Origin: Massospora cicadina
Lineage: Eukaryota; Entomophthoromycota; Entomophthoromycetes; Entomophthorales; Entomophthoraceae
Length of the DNA stretch: 64,000 nt
Reading direction: 5' to 3'
Assembly (NCBI GenBank): GCA_022478985.1
Contig: JAKSZP010008021.1
Span: 110,417 to 174,416, forward strand
The first letter of the stretch is position 1. The number at the start of each line of letters is the position of its first letter. Shown piece by piece: positions 44,353 through 56,205 of this stretch. Position numbers and translations under genes: made by a program. The notes beneath the pieces are model-generated. The model did not search any database. It was not told the origin of the DNA and saw nothing but the letters and a program-made list of their open reading frames with translations.

Positions 44353-44880
44353 TCAGGATGAGGGAGATTAGATCCAACTATCCATTATGTTGCGCCAGGG
44401 CCCCAAAAAGCCCAGTGGGATAGTCACCCCAAAGGGCATAAAAACCTACAATAAAACTAATGGAGTCAAGAAACGATAGTTTATTTGGATAGAGCAACGC
44501 ACTATTTAAAGTACCAAGCTAAAAGTTTGAGGGAAGAAAGAATTCAAGTTAAGTGGAATTAGTTAAAATAATAAGTAATAAATGGCAATAAATTCCTCAC
44601 TTAATGAATATCCTTGACATTAGTTGCAATAACATAATAGCAAATAATAGTTAATAAGAATACTATATGAACTATTATTCTCTTCCTTTAGTCGCCATTA
44701 ATCATAACACTTGAATGATATTGTGATCAATCCCCAATTGTCTTATACACAGCTTTTCATCAAGATAGCTCTACTTAACTCAATGAGGATCACAAATTAG
44801 CAAACATATATAACTGAATACTAATGAGTCACAACCCCAAGTTAGAGGCTTCACCCAGAATAGGGTGCATCCTGAAAGAA
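44353..44880. repeat. 528-bp direct repeat D, left copy (LTR-like)
   Basis: This aligns with 45828-46354 along its length: TCAGGATGAG, ATGTTG, CACCC.AA.GGGCATAA, AACCTACAATA(A/G)AACTAATGGA, AGTTTATTTGGATAGAG and GAGGCTTCACCC. The copies are about 75% alike by eye. Length and layout suggest LTRs. An internal ATGTTGYG start might be the true TG terminus. Confidence 0.65.
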
Positions 44881-45827
44881 ACCCTTCAAGGCTCAGCTAG
44901 GGGTCAAGAGCCAAGAATCTTTTTAAAAAGTAAGAGTGGGGGTTATTATAATATACAAGCGTAGTTTGGCAATAATGAACCAAATAAGCAAATAAGATTC
45001 TGGCGCTCATAGTTTTGTAAAGACAAAGGGAAATCCAAGTATAGCAGGGTTGTATGGGCAAAGGTAGATGGCGCGGATACAATGGTAAAATATGATGAGA
45101 ATTATCTTAGGCGTCAGTTGCCAGTAGGAACATATGCTTCAGATGACAACTGAATTTAGCCTATTATAATCATTAACATTGATTGCTGTTGTTGCGTTTT
45201 GGTTACCCTCAGCATTGTACTCCAATAGCCCTTGAATTATCTCATCCCAGTTGAATGTGGAGCATGACTTGGAAATTTTTGTGAATATAAACTTGATTTA
45301 TCATTAGCATTAGCCATCAGTAGATCAGAATAGTAAAAGGCATTAAGGATTGACCCTGCAAATTAAAATTAAACTAATAAAGTTAGTATAAAAAACTAAT
45401 TAATAAGTTAGTTATATTATTATTAAAAAGTCCGTGGTTTAAGAAAGTTGGACCATCCGGGGAAAACACTTCAACTGGTACCAAAAGGATCAAATCATCC
45501 GGGAAAAACATCCAACTGATCCTAATGAGGTTTTTTGGTATAAACAGGTTGAACTAGCTGGGAAAAGCACTCCAACTGGCACCAATTGTATCAGATCAGC
45601 TGGATTTGACTCCAACTGATCCTACTGAGGGATTTCTGGGGTGCCTTCAAATTCTTATGCATCTTATAAAATAAGCGCCTGATCTGAGATCTTAACCTAT
45701 TTGTTCATCCATGGCTTGAACGCTTGACTTCTGGTGCCGAGGCCCAAGGCATGATCGCTCCTCCTCCTTCCTGAGGTATATTTTACAGAGGGAACTCAGG
45801 GGGAACTGGCAGGGATCACCACTTTTG
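44881..45827. other. Interior between D repeats, no pol seen
   Basis: Only 947 bp lie between the D copies. A short minus frame (44897-45082) has no recognisable domain. The interior holds a twofold tandem repeat at 45440-45640. If D copies are LTRs, this is a TRIM-like or deleted element. Confidence 0.45.
45440..45640. repeat. ~98-bp tandem duplication with internal sub-repeats
   Basis: Each unit has GGGAAAA(A/G)CA(C/T)(T/C)CCAACTG, (A/C)ACC, ATCA(A/G)ATCA, CTGATCCTA(A/C)TGAGG and TTT(T/C)TGG. Within a unit, two half-repeats (C..CCGGG/GCTGGG..CAACTG) occur. Confidence 0.6.
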
Positions 45828-46354
45828 TCAGGATGAGAGGATTAGATTAACTGTCCCTAATGTTGTGTAAGGGCTCAAAGTTTCCAGTGGGCAAGTCACC
45901 CTTAATGGGCATAAGAACCTACAATAGAACTAATGGAATAAGAGAAACAATAGTTTATTTGGATAGAGAATTGAACTATTTATGATACTAAGCTAGAAGT
46001 GCGAGGGAAAAAAGGATTCAGGTTAAGTGGGAGGTAGGTAAATAACTAAGTGATAGATGGCAATCAAATGTCTTTCTATTGAAAACTACCAGCATTAGTT
46101 GCCAATAAATAATAAGAAATCGTAATTGATAATATTTAAAGGATTGATTATCCTTGGCTTTGGTCACTGCTAATTAATAAAACTCAAATGCTATCAGGAT
46201 CAATTTTTAATAGTCTTAGAAACAGCTGGTTCATTGAATAGCATCTACTCAACTTGATGAGGAGCACAAATTGGCATTCATTAATGACTAAATATTAATG
46301 AGAGTTTACCACAAGTTTGAGGCTTCACCCTGAATATGGTGAATCCTGACAGAA
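45828..46354. repeat. 527-bp direct repeat D, right copy (LTR-like)
   Basis: Partner of 44353-44880 in the same orientation. Homology ends near ATCCTGACAGAA. No flanking TSD could be defined. Confidence 0.65.
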
Positions 46355-46556
46355 TTGAGCAGAGTTAAACCCAAACCAGCGGGATTGCAGGCAACTTACC
46401 CATTGTGGATGGAAAAAGATGAGCTCCTTTTATAGATTCAGGTGAGTCAAGCAATTTACCCCAAGATCATAATGACATTGTGCGAGTAAATTTTTACTCT
46501 GATGAATTAAGCAGATTTGTTTAGTGAATATGACAATGTTGCCAATAATAAAAATG

Positions 46557-46573
46557 AATATGGACCCCTTTTA
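46557..46573. repeat. Target-site duplication, left, of retroposon B4
   Basis: AATATGGACCCCTTTTA matches AATACTGACCCCTTTTA at 48501-48517 at 15 of 17 positions. Confidence 0.8.
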
Positions 46574-48500
46574 AAAAAGTTTTAGCTTTTCTTTCAGCAT
46601 GACATCACTTCTAAGTGAATTTATTGAAAAGCATCTGTTAATTTTCCATCGCCACCTACATCATATCAGTTTTCCATTTATTTCAGCAGATCCACCACCC
46701 GCTTCCCCAGCGTGGGGCAGCAGCGCTCCACCTGCTAGCATTTTCTACCCAGCAGGCAAATGCGTGCAAACTGGCTCATACAGTCCGCCTAATGCATTGG
46801 GCCAATTTGTCCCTCCAAGGGACTTAATATTACACTTAGTGCGAGTCTACCCAACCCGCCCCACCCACTTGCCCTACCCTAATCCAATATTCGCTTTTGC
46901 CTCTGAGTCAAATATGGGCGTCTCTTCATGTATGCTGACAAAGCAATAATCGAGCTGGCAACATCCACGTTTTCACCAGCAGGATTTATCAACTTCCACC
47001 CTTATAAGGGCTATTTTGATTTTGGTTTTCCCACTGAAGAGGATGCAGCTGCTGCAGCAACTATGCCCTTAATATATAAAAACACACCTATTATGTACAA
47101 CCCATACACGCCTCCCCAGTGACACCACAATGGTGGTGAACTTTGCAAACCTTCCTTCGCACCTTCCTCCTCAAACACTCTATAAAGAATTGATGATGGG
47201 GCTGTCCAGATATGGTACAAACCCCATCCTCCACTTCCTAGTCCCGAGCGGAGCTGAGCGGTTAGTGGCACCATGGGCAATGGCCACCATTACCCCCCAC
47301 CAGCCAACCATAGCCAAGCACATCCCACCACGTGACCATATCCCATCTGCACCAGATAACTTCTTTTGGGCTCGTATTGACAACAGCTGCACCATTTTCC
47401 CCCTATGCCATGAGTTTGATCATTCCATGAAAAGCTGTTGCTACAAAACAAGACAAGCGGAATCCGCCAAGCCCACACATGAGGCCGCACAAACAGAGTT
47501 TGAGTGGAGATTTTGGCTGCCCCCACCCCCTCCAGCTGAACGCTCAAAAATCAACAACCTTTGCAACCAAAGCCCAAGCCAGCTTAATTTATCACAATAC
47601 ACTCAATCAGGAGCAGGTTTGGACCCAAATTCAATCCAACCAATTTAACGCCCCAAAACTTACCCAACCAAAACCACATCCCTCTGAATCAATCACACTC
47701 AACCAATATCCCTGGGACTTATTGGATGAATTAACTGAATCTGGGGAAATTGTACCACCTCCCAACTTTCCAATTAATTTGGAACCATATCTACCTTCAG
47801 ATTTCAATGCTCCCATTATCACCCAAGAAATATGCCCCCAAACTCACTGATGCCCCATTCTTGAGTGACCATCAACTTGCTAAGGCCGCCGTGGCCTCTC
47901 CTGATAGCCACCATCTCCTCAAAGCTGTGGCACTATCTGTCACTGAATTTAATGAAGGGCTACATTTAATCAATTACCCTGCCAATTTCCCTGAGGTTGC
48001 AAAAGTGTAAATTGAACGATTAAGGGAAACTGCCACCTCTGCTATCTAGAAAGTTGTTTTACTGGCAGAATTTTCCCCCACCATGTGCATCACCAGAGCC
48101 AATATCACTAAATTTTCCCAGCTTCCCAATGCACACATACAAGCTGAACACCATGTTGCCGAATTCCTGGAAGCTAATCTCCAGGCCCAGATTGTTACCA
48201 AAGAAATTAACACTTTTCTATTTTTCCTCAACCCACATCCTGCGGATGCCCCAACCCCTTTGCTCTCAACTTTGATCCGCCTCTTCATTTGTGAAGAAGA
48301 AATTGATAATCCGCATGATCCCCCCTCCCCCTCCGCCATGGTGGGATAAGCGGTTCATAACTGCTACACCTGGTAGGTTAATTTTCCTTTTTGTTTTGGT
48401 GTCTCGCCACTCATTTAGGGCGTTTGGTTTGTGTTTTCAGTCATTATTTTGTATCAGTAATGTCTGTCCCCTGGTTGGCTTACCTCAAATAAAATTTTAA
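46574..48500 (+). mobile_element. ORF1-only retroposon B4 (tail B type)
   Basis: This 1927 bp element is bounded by a TSD. It is the best-preserved tail-B copy. The ancestral ORF starts at ATG 46599 (PPPASPAWGSSAPPASIF) and changes frame near 46925. It then shows the RRM-like AIIELATSTFSPAGFINF and HPYKGYFDFGFPTEEDAAAA (46928-47122). Next comes VNFANLPSHLPPQTLYKELM and FWARIDNSCTIFPLCHEFDH with SMKSC as zinc knuckle (47130-47648; one Cys position shifted). It ends with a C-terminal block to the TAA at 48347-48349 (TLIRLFICEEEIDN). The tail is CAGTAATGTCTGTCCCC, then GGTTGGCTTACCTCAAATAA. It lacks endonuclease and RT. The predicted function is RNA binding in a retroelement RNP. Frameshifts disable the ORF. 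Confidence 0.8.
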
Positions 48501-50703
48501 AATACTGACCCCTTTTATTCTTTTGGGGGCCAAAATTACAATTCAGCAATGACAATATGATAAACTTATTGAATTACCCCAACAGGAACACTTGAGAATC
48601 ATGAGCATATATTACCAAATTTGAAAAAACACCTAATTTTGTAATTTTCTTGAAAACATGGTACAAGGTGCCTTGAAGAAGCTCCATTGCTCAAGCTAGA
48701 CGTTGATAATCATATTACCAAATTTGATTATCACAATATCTGAAGAAGATGCTATTCCCATAACCCATAAGCATGGACAGTCGAAAGGGATGGACATCCA
48801 GGTATAGGGTAATCACCGCAAAAAGGAGCTTGCATATACAGGAACATAGCCAAAAGGACGAAGTAACATAAGTTGCAGTTAGAAGTCATCTCACTAAAAG
48901 GATTATAAAAATCCTAATCTCAATACCCAAAGTCCTAGTTTACTTTCCAAATATCACTTATTTTCTATCTTGAATTTTCACAAAAATTATAAAATATTAA
49001 CTTTTTTACTTTAATAAAAACTTTCTGAATTTTGAGTTTTATCTTTTTTACTTCACTTATAATGGTTAAAGTGAACTAATTACAAGTAGCCAGTCTGGGA
49101 TTAAACATCAATCAGGATGTAGTAGATACCTTAAGAACTTATCTGTTTGAGCAGGACACTCTATATCACAGATATTTTTGAGATGAGCTGACAAGGGAGA
49201 GGTTGGATTGGCATCCGTGAGTCCTGAGGGCCAACATATAATGAACATTTCCAAGAGTATTAGTAGAGATTTGCCATTGGCGCAACCAGTTTCTAAAGAG
49301 ATCAATGCTGCAAAGGGTAGCATCAGAGGAGAATTTACTTTATGGTGACTATGTGATCTAAGAGAAGGTTGTCTGGTGCCTAATCCTCACGGAGTAGACT
49401 CCCTGAGCAGCGAGTTGCCCTACCATATTAGGTGGGCTGAGGTCAGTGAGCTGACTGGTAGTGTATGTTTTGAAAGAACAAGAACCGCTAATTTATACAA
49501 TTTTTTTTTAAAATTAATAAAAGAAACTTATAATTTTGATATAGTAATTATATTAATAAAAACAATAGCCTAACACCCTATTATAGATAGGTTTCTAAGC
49601 TTTTGACTGGGCTAATAGGAGGAAGTTTACTAAGTTGACTTCAATAGTAGAGAATAATTTCTAATTTCAAATCAATCACTTTAACAGTTTTAAACGCCAA
49701 TTTTCCTTTAATAGTATCAACCAACGCTTCCGAGATATTCTCAGGTCATTTTCACCAAATTCTGAACATCTGAACTGTTTGTTAAACTTGAAATGCTGTG
49801 TCAAGGATGTCCCCATTTTCAGCCTTTTCCAATTGATTTCCGTGCTCAAATAAAAATTATTAAATGAACTTCCCCTTTTAGGTTGGCTCCATATTATACC
49901 GCCTGCGATAGGAGAGGCATGGGGCCTTGGTTGTGGAGGTTTTGAGATTTCTAAAATCTACACAAAGGTGTTTAATTTTACATTAAAATAAAATTTGAAG
50001 ATCTTTAATTTAATTTTGTTTGGGCTGTGGTGAGATGAGGTAAGATATAGGGCAAACAGGGAGGAGGAGCAGCCACCCTTTTCCTCATCAAATATGCCTT
50101 AGACTAAAGATTGGTGTAAGGGGCATGGCCTTGGGGTTAACCCATTCTTGGTCCTAAAGGGGTGCGCTACCTTGTCCAACTTGATAGCTGATGTCAAGGG
50201 CCATACAGTATGGTTCATTAGTAAAATAGATATGGAGCAAACATTCCTTTAATTTTATTACATACAATGACTTTTAGTTATATGTAATGTCTATTAACTG
50301 GTTATTTTATATAATTAAATATATAGAAAAATGGTTCCCAACGTGGTATATATGGGCCCTCAAGGGTCCATGGAACTGCTGAGTGGGTCTGGACAAATTA
50401 AAGATGAATTTATGGCATGGCCATCCCACTCTTGGCATATGCCCTAGTACAAAAAACTATTTTTGGGACCCATATGAACCATTTTAGAAACCACCAATTT
50501 AATTAATAATTTATTTATTTTTGTATGTGATGCAAAAAATTAATTGCAGATTTCTCTTAGATTGATCAAAAAGCATCAAATATTAAATTTTTACAAAGAT
50601 ATTATAATTTACCTAGAGTTTATATATATATTTTTCTATTTCTAATATAAATTTTAGCCAGGATTAAACAGTTGGAAGCGGTTCATTGGTGAAATAATAC
50701 AAT
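48501..50703. other. AT-rich region, no supported gene
   Basis: It starts with the B4 right TSD (48501-48517). A weak minus frame at 49108-49323 and a GC-richer patch at 49370-49470 have no recognised domain. The rest is low-complexity AT-rich DNA. Confidence 0.35.
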
Positions 50704-50715
50704 GAGAAGGGGCTT
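50704..50715. repeat. Target-site duplication, left, of retroposon B5
   Basis: GAGAAGGGGCTT is exactly repeated at 52617-52628. Confidence 0.8.
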
Positions 50716-52616
50716 GTATGAAAAACTCTCTTTTGCTTTGATATCCAAAATTGAAACAAACTTGAATTAAAAAACAAAAACAACCGCTCAATTGAGCCAA
50801 ACTTACCAATGTTGATGCAGTTGATGCCTGCTGCCCCAGTGTGGGGTGGTGGTGCACCACCCACTGCCATTTTTGGCCGCTGCTGAAGCGCGCCCAGGAT
50901 GTCTCTGCTTCCCCCTAATGCTACTGGGCATTATGTCCCCCTCAGAACTTGGCCACCACCTTGAAACCACCCAGGCAGTGCTCTGGAGCCCGTTGGTGCT
51001 CCACTGGAGTAATTTGTGTTTCAGCCTTCAGGTCAAATATGGGAATCTATTTCCATATGCTAGTGCGGCCATCATCAAGATGGCCACAGCAATTTTAAAC
51101 CTGCCAGTTTTATTTATTTCTGCCCCTTTAAGGGGTATTTCAACCTTGGCTTCCACTCTGAAGCCGATGCAATGGCAGCAGTAAAGCTGCCATTAATTTT
51201 TTAAAAATTCTGTTTCCCACGGTTTGTACCCAGCTCCCAGATGATGCCACTTTGGTGGCCCAGTTTGCAGGGTTGCCTTCCCATCTCTCCCCTGAGCACC
51301 TCCACCACAAACTCATGGGGGATTTGGCCATTTATGGCGCAGACCCTGTGCTACAGTTTGTGGTTCCCAATGGGGCAGATCATTTGGCTGGGGCTCAAAC
51401 CTTTGCAATGATCCGCCCTTTCCATCTCAATACTCTTCTCACAATTCTCCCTTGTATGGTGATCGGATTCATGCTGAATCACCCATTTTGGGTGTGGGTC
51501 AAGAACGCCTGCATGATTTGCCCCTTGTGCTTCAAAATGGATCATTTAAAGCACAAGTGCCTTCAGTTTTCACCTCTGCTGCTTCTGCTTCTCCTCCTTC
51601 AGGCATCAGCCCAACTGCAGCTATTCCCAAATTCTTTGAATGGGACGTGATCCTCCTGCCCCCAACCTTGGGGAATTATGGCACTGATTCAAAAGCAGCA
51701 TCCAATCAAAAGCTAAAAACCTTAAAAATTTGAGAAGTTTAACCAGGTTACAAAATCCTGAGTCAATGGCTGAAACATCTTTTGCTGAGCTGCCATGATT
51801 GACTGTTCACAGCCAATCAGGTTCCGTTACTGCACCAACTCCTGTGGCTGGGCCAGAACTGGCTGAGCTCAATCCATTTGAGTGTCTCGAGTGGATTGAT
51901 GAAAGCAACCTGCCGTTCAATGTCAAGCCAAATTTTGCATTGGAGGAGTTTTTTATCAATCCTCCCAATTTGTGACCCGCCATTTTCGCTCTAAAACAGC
52001 TTCCCAAATTATAAAATATAAATAAAGTGGAGGAGGAAGCTGCAGCTGCACCCGCCAACACCCTCCTCTGCCAAAATCTCTATGGGGCAATGGAACCCCT
52101 AGTTGAGGGTATTCCTATCCTAAATTTCCCCTCCAATTTTGATGAAGATGCGAAATATGAAATTGAGGAGCTCGCTTATGGTGTAATATGTGCTTGCATC
52201 AATGTGGAAAAAAACTTCTCTTTTTGACCCCAAATATCCCCAAACCCACCAGTGCATCAAGTCTTTCACTTGTGTGCCAGCTCTCATCACTTTCGCTGAG
52301 CATCAAATTGCTTAATAATTTGAGGCAATGGACACCGCTGGCCTCATAAATAAAGAAAACCCACAACTATACCTCCTTATGCCCCATGTCGCTGATGATC
52401 CCACCCCAATGCTGTCTGCCATGGTCTGCCAGCTAAAGCGGGTGCTGGACAAAAGTTTCACTAAATCCTCCACACCTTCTGATATGGCTTCTTAGGCTGA
52501 TAACTTAGGGGCTATACTAGGATGCTATGTCTAATAATCCCTTTTGTTGGCTCATTCACAAATAAAGATGCGTGGTGGCTCCCCCTTTTGGTTTGGGAAT
52601 CACTAGTGCTAAAAAA
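50716..52616 (+). mobile_element. ORF1-only retroposon B5 (tail A type)
   Basis: This 1901 bp element has a perfect 12-bp TSD. It is colinear with B1. The broken single ORF shows MPAAPVWGGGAPPTAIFGRC-like sequence near 50826, VKYGNLFPYASAAIIKMATA (about 51030-51090), and LVAQFAGLPSHLSPEHLHHK then LMGDLAIYGADPVLQFVVPN (51252-51370). The zinc knuckle is intact (CMICPLCFKMDHLKHKC, about 51510-51560). The C-terminal part ends CQLKRVLDKSFTKSSTPSDM at TAG 52492-52494. The 3' end reads AATAAAGATGCGTGGTGGCT, then CCCCCTTTTGGTTTGGGAAT and CACTAGTGCTAAAAAA, related to the LINE-A tail. No endonuclease or RT is present. Confidence 0.8.
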
Positions 52617-52628
52617 GAGAAGGGGCTT
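52617..52628. repeat. Target-site duplication, right, of retroposon B5
   Basis: GAGAAGGGGCTT directly follows the A tail and matches 50704-50715. Confidence 0.8.
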
Positions 52629-52920
52629 ATCTGCAAAATAAGTATAGGAACCACTGTTTTAAGAGTTTTATATATGTCCGTGGTAATCTTAGAATTTACT
52701 AAACCAATCTCAATACAATGTTGAAACTGATGTCATCATGATAATGGGATGTTATCAACCCAAAATTTTAAACCGTATCAGACATCTTACTTGGAGGAAT
52801 ATGAATGAAAATTGAAATTATCTTCCAGTTTTTTTCATTTTAAAGTAATCATTACAAATATTCCTTGTCCTAACATAAGGTAAGAGTAATAAGATACTCA
52901 TTAATCTAATCTTTAGTTTT
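52629..52920. other. AT-rich spacer
   Basis: Nothing recognisable is seen here. Confidence 0.35.
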
Positions 52921-55100
52921 TTAATCACTTTATTATTTTTTACTTAACTGAGGCAAGCTGACCAGGGGATGGACATTACTAATATAAACTATATGTAGGG
53001 GGATAGGGAGAGGTGAGTATAGCAAGATTTAGGAACCCCAGAGTAGATGAGCTACCACTGTTGTTAGCTGATACCGCCTGGTGTAAGGGGGTTAGATGTC
53101 CTATTTTAAAGGGGTTTCCCCTATTATGGAGCAGGTTTGAAAGAAGGGGTCTGTATGCAGAAACTAGACCGATACCATTATTCAAAGAGTTTTTGTTGCT
53201 TTGGCCTCATGTATACATTTAGCCAAGCTTGAAAGTGTTCTAGTAAGTGAAGGTGAAATCTGCTGATTGTACCACGGATGGTTGGCATGGTTCCATTAAA
53301 GGCATCCAGTGCAACGGCGTAAATTGTCCACAGTGCAATGGTGACTATCATGGAGTGGAGTGTGGGTGGTATTGGGGATTCAAGTTAGAGTACAAGGAGG
53401 CTTCTGGAGATAGACAACTCCTGGTTGTTGTGGGTTCTTGACAGACGTGCAACTTCCCGGCATATGGCTCTAGATGGGGGCATGCTTCGAGGCGGTAGTG
53501 TAGGGTGCCATCTCCTCCGCAGACCTGCGAAAGTTGCATGAAAAGAGTTGGAGCAATCCGCTGTCTTGTAGGTCCTTCTGAGGCAACGCCAGGTGTTAGT
53601 TCTTACCCTTACTGGAGGAGCGGATGATGTGTTAGCCTTCATATTCACTTCTGTTTTGAGATCATAGGGTATGTCTGATGCATCCAGGTAGTTGATTCTT
53701 GCAATGAATGGGGCCACGTTGTGTGTGTCCCTCTGGGGGTGGTTGTCTGGTTTCCTTAGCGTGAAGCAAGCTCTGAACCTCCCCTTTCCTTACTAGTGCC
53801 TATGAGAGTGACAGTCCACCCTATGTGATTAATGGTGCAGAGGAGGCGTTTGAAGTGAGGGGGCTTCATGTGGGCCCACTGCATTGGGGCGGTTTGCAAG
53901 GTATGTGAGCAGGCTGGACAGGTTGTGTGGGTTGGATAGTTTGAGCGCCTGTGCAAAGTTGGCCTTCGCCACTCTAGATCAGTGTTGTTGTGGGAAGATT
54001 GGGGCTAGGACTTCCTCTACCAGGTGCCCAATATGCAGTTGGAATGCTCTAAAGTCTATTAGACCATGCCACTGTTGAAGCATGTGACAAAGAGTGTTTC
54101 CACCTGTACAGATGGCTGGCACCCAGGACAAAGCTATCCATGGATAAGTGCGCTGACTGAAGATATGGATGTAGGAGAGAAGGAGATTGCGTGGGCGAAG
54201 AACCACAGCATTGAGAGGATGAATGATTTGGCAACCATTACTCACCCCATTAGACCTGGGACCTTCCCTTAAGGGAGGCGACGCGGTTGGACATCCGCTG
54301 TAGTAGGTTGTTCTCAATTGTCTCGTTGGCATAAACCCCTGTTTACAGCCATATACCAAGGTGGCGAACTGAGTTGGTTGAGAAAAGTGATGCAAAGGAT
54401 AGGATGAGTGGTTTGTTCCTTTGTGAGGGACTTTGGGGTTTGGGTATTATGGCTTAGTTGTTAGTGTACTTGCCTAATGGGATTATTTACGTTTGCTTTT
54501 TGTTGAGTGACGCGTCGCTCACAAAAGAATACTCCTCCATGGTGCGTTCCAGCTGTTGGGCATCATTGTTGTTAGCTATACCCATCACGCAGTCATCCAC
54601 AAAGGCTAATATCTTGACTGTTGGTTGTCCTTATGAAGTTATTCCCATGAGGCGAGAGCCAGCAACACCAAGGAGCAGTTCAATACTGAAGTTATACAGA
54701 AGTGGGGTTGAGGGGATCCCCTTGTTTGAGTCCTCTGCATGGTGTGATCTTGTTAATTAGAAAGCCAGGGCCACACACAGCCATGGATGCAGACTCTGTA
54801 AGGAGTATTGCCCAGTTTATAAATCTGGGTGGGAGTTTATAAGTGCTTAGGCATTCCTTCAGGTATGTCCAACTATAGATCATATGCTTTCTCCTGGTCT
54901 AGGAATACCAGGGCTCCAGTTGCTTTGGACTGGCATATGTTGGCAACGGAGTGCTATTGGTCCAGATTGAATGCCCTGGTATGAACCCAAACTGATTGTG
55001 CGACATGATTTTGGAGGCTATTGTGCCTAATCTGGTAGCTAATTATTTGTTAATAGTTTTGTGCAGTGTTAGAAAGTGCAATTGGCCAAGCTTTTCTTTC
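52921..55100 (-). mobile_element. LINE-D, 5'-truncated LINE with tail B (minus strand)
   Basis: On the minus strand RT motifs run from about 55080: LGTIASKIMSHNQFGFIPGH, then after a frameshift ALVFLDQEKAYDL (about 54885-54930). ITPCRGLKQGDPLNPTSV (54692-54883) and AFVDDCVMGIANNNDAQQLE (about 54540-54605) follow. The C-terminal region of ORF2 continues in broken frames (53385-53717, 53979-54395). The 3' end is tail B: AGTAATGTCCATCCCC, then GGTCAGCTTGCCTCAGTTAA (52975 down to 52930). The upstream border near 55100 lacks the endonuclease, so it is 5'-truncated. VDD replaces the usual ADD. It is the only autonomous-type element here with tail B, and so a candidate driver for SINE1 and B2-B4. 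Confidence 0.8.
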
Positions 55101-55149
55101 CCGTTATTAACACTTTTAGTAACACGATTCTATGCAATTTCTATGAGAT

Positions 55150-56110
55150 TGACAATCAACCTGGAATATGAGCAAATTTGTCCGCAACAATACAAGTTGG
55201 GCAAAAGTGGCAAGCACAAAAGGCCCAAAGCCCTCCCAACCCACCAGGGGAAAAATGCCCTGGTGGAATGTTGACACACCCTCCCACCAAAAAGGGTGAG
55301 TACAGCGCTGAACCCGGAGTTTTGCAATTCCTGCAAAAAATGGGCGCATATACCAAAATCAAACATTCCCAACCCTTGTCCTCCCTTGAGCACGGCCTTA
55401 GAATTATGGTCGGTGATACTTCCCTTGAATCATGGGAAAAAATGGGGAGGCCTTCTCCACGACTTTCCCAAACACCATCTTCAGTAAATTACAAAAATCT
55501 ACACAGAGGATGGGTGGACATGGGTTCATGTCCGCGGAAGAAGCAGCAGATAGCAGCAAAAATCAGATTCTCCAAAAAAATCAACAATGAAGACCGCACC
55601 ATCTGCATGGTGCGCATGTGATGGAATGAGGCAAACAACCTATTCATTGTATTTGACTAACTTTCAAGTACCGTACACCATAATATCCTTGTGGATGAAC
55701 TCCACGGGGGCCTCAAAGGTTATGGAGTAATCAAACAGTTCAAATTCGAAAAATTCCCCCTCCTGCCCCACCTGTGCACAGGAAAGGCAATAGCCATTAT
55801 TGAACCAGATCAGGACGTGGCAGAGGACATCACCCTCATTCCCCGCATGGCGACTATCAACCTCCCCAATGACAGCGTATCTCGCCCCTTCTGTATCACA
55901 CCAGAACACACCCCACCTATCTGAGAATTCTGCTCAGCAATAGGCCACAAAGACCATGCATGCCCTATCAAGTGCGGGATTGAAGCACCGGAATTTTTGG
56001 AGGACAATATGGATGAAACAAGCCAAACTTTTGGCAAAATTAAGGACTCCACTTTTGCCTTCTATTGGGGCGAAAGAGCTGATATTGCTTTGGTCAAGCC
56101 CATCTCACGC
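55150..56110 (+). mobile_element. LINE-B, 5' part with ORF1, interrupted by LINE-A2
   Basis: This segment starts near ATG 55168 (MSKFVRNNTSWAKVAST) and contains a broken ORF1. After frameshifts it reads VDELHGGLKGYGVIKQFKFE, then AIAIIEPDQDVAEDITLIPR and NLPNDSVSRPFCITPEHTPP. A zinc knuckle EFCSAIGHKDHACPIKC follows, whose first Cys codon is now TGA (55921-55923). The reading breaks at 56110 and resumes at 62185 after LINE-A2. Positions 56096-56110 are the left TSD of LINE-A2. It is different from LINE-A in sequence but has the same RRM-like plus knuckle layout. Confidence 0.75.
56096..56110. repeat. Target-site duplication, left, of LINE-A2
   Basis: AAGCCCATCTCACGC is exactly repeated at 62170-62184. 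Confidence 0.92.
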
Positions 56111-56205
56111 GGCAAAATCTCTTTCTGCTAAGCATCACTTTTCGAAAATCAATTCAGCCTGAAATTTAGCTCCACTAAAGAGATTTACGAAAACTATTAG
56201 CAAAT

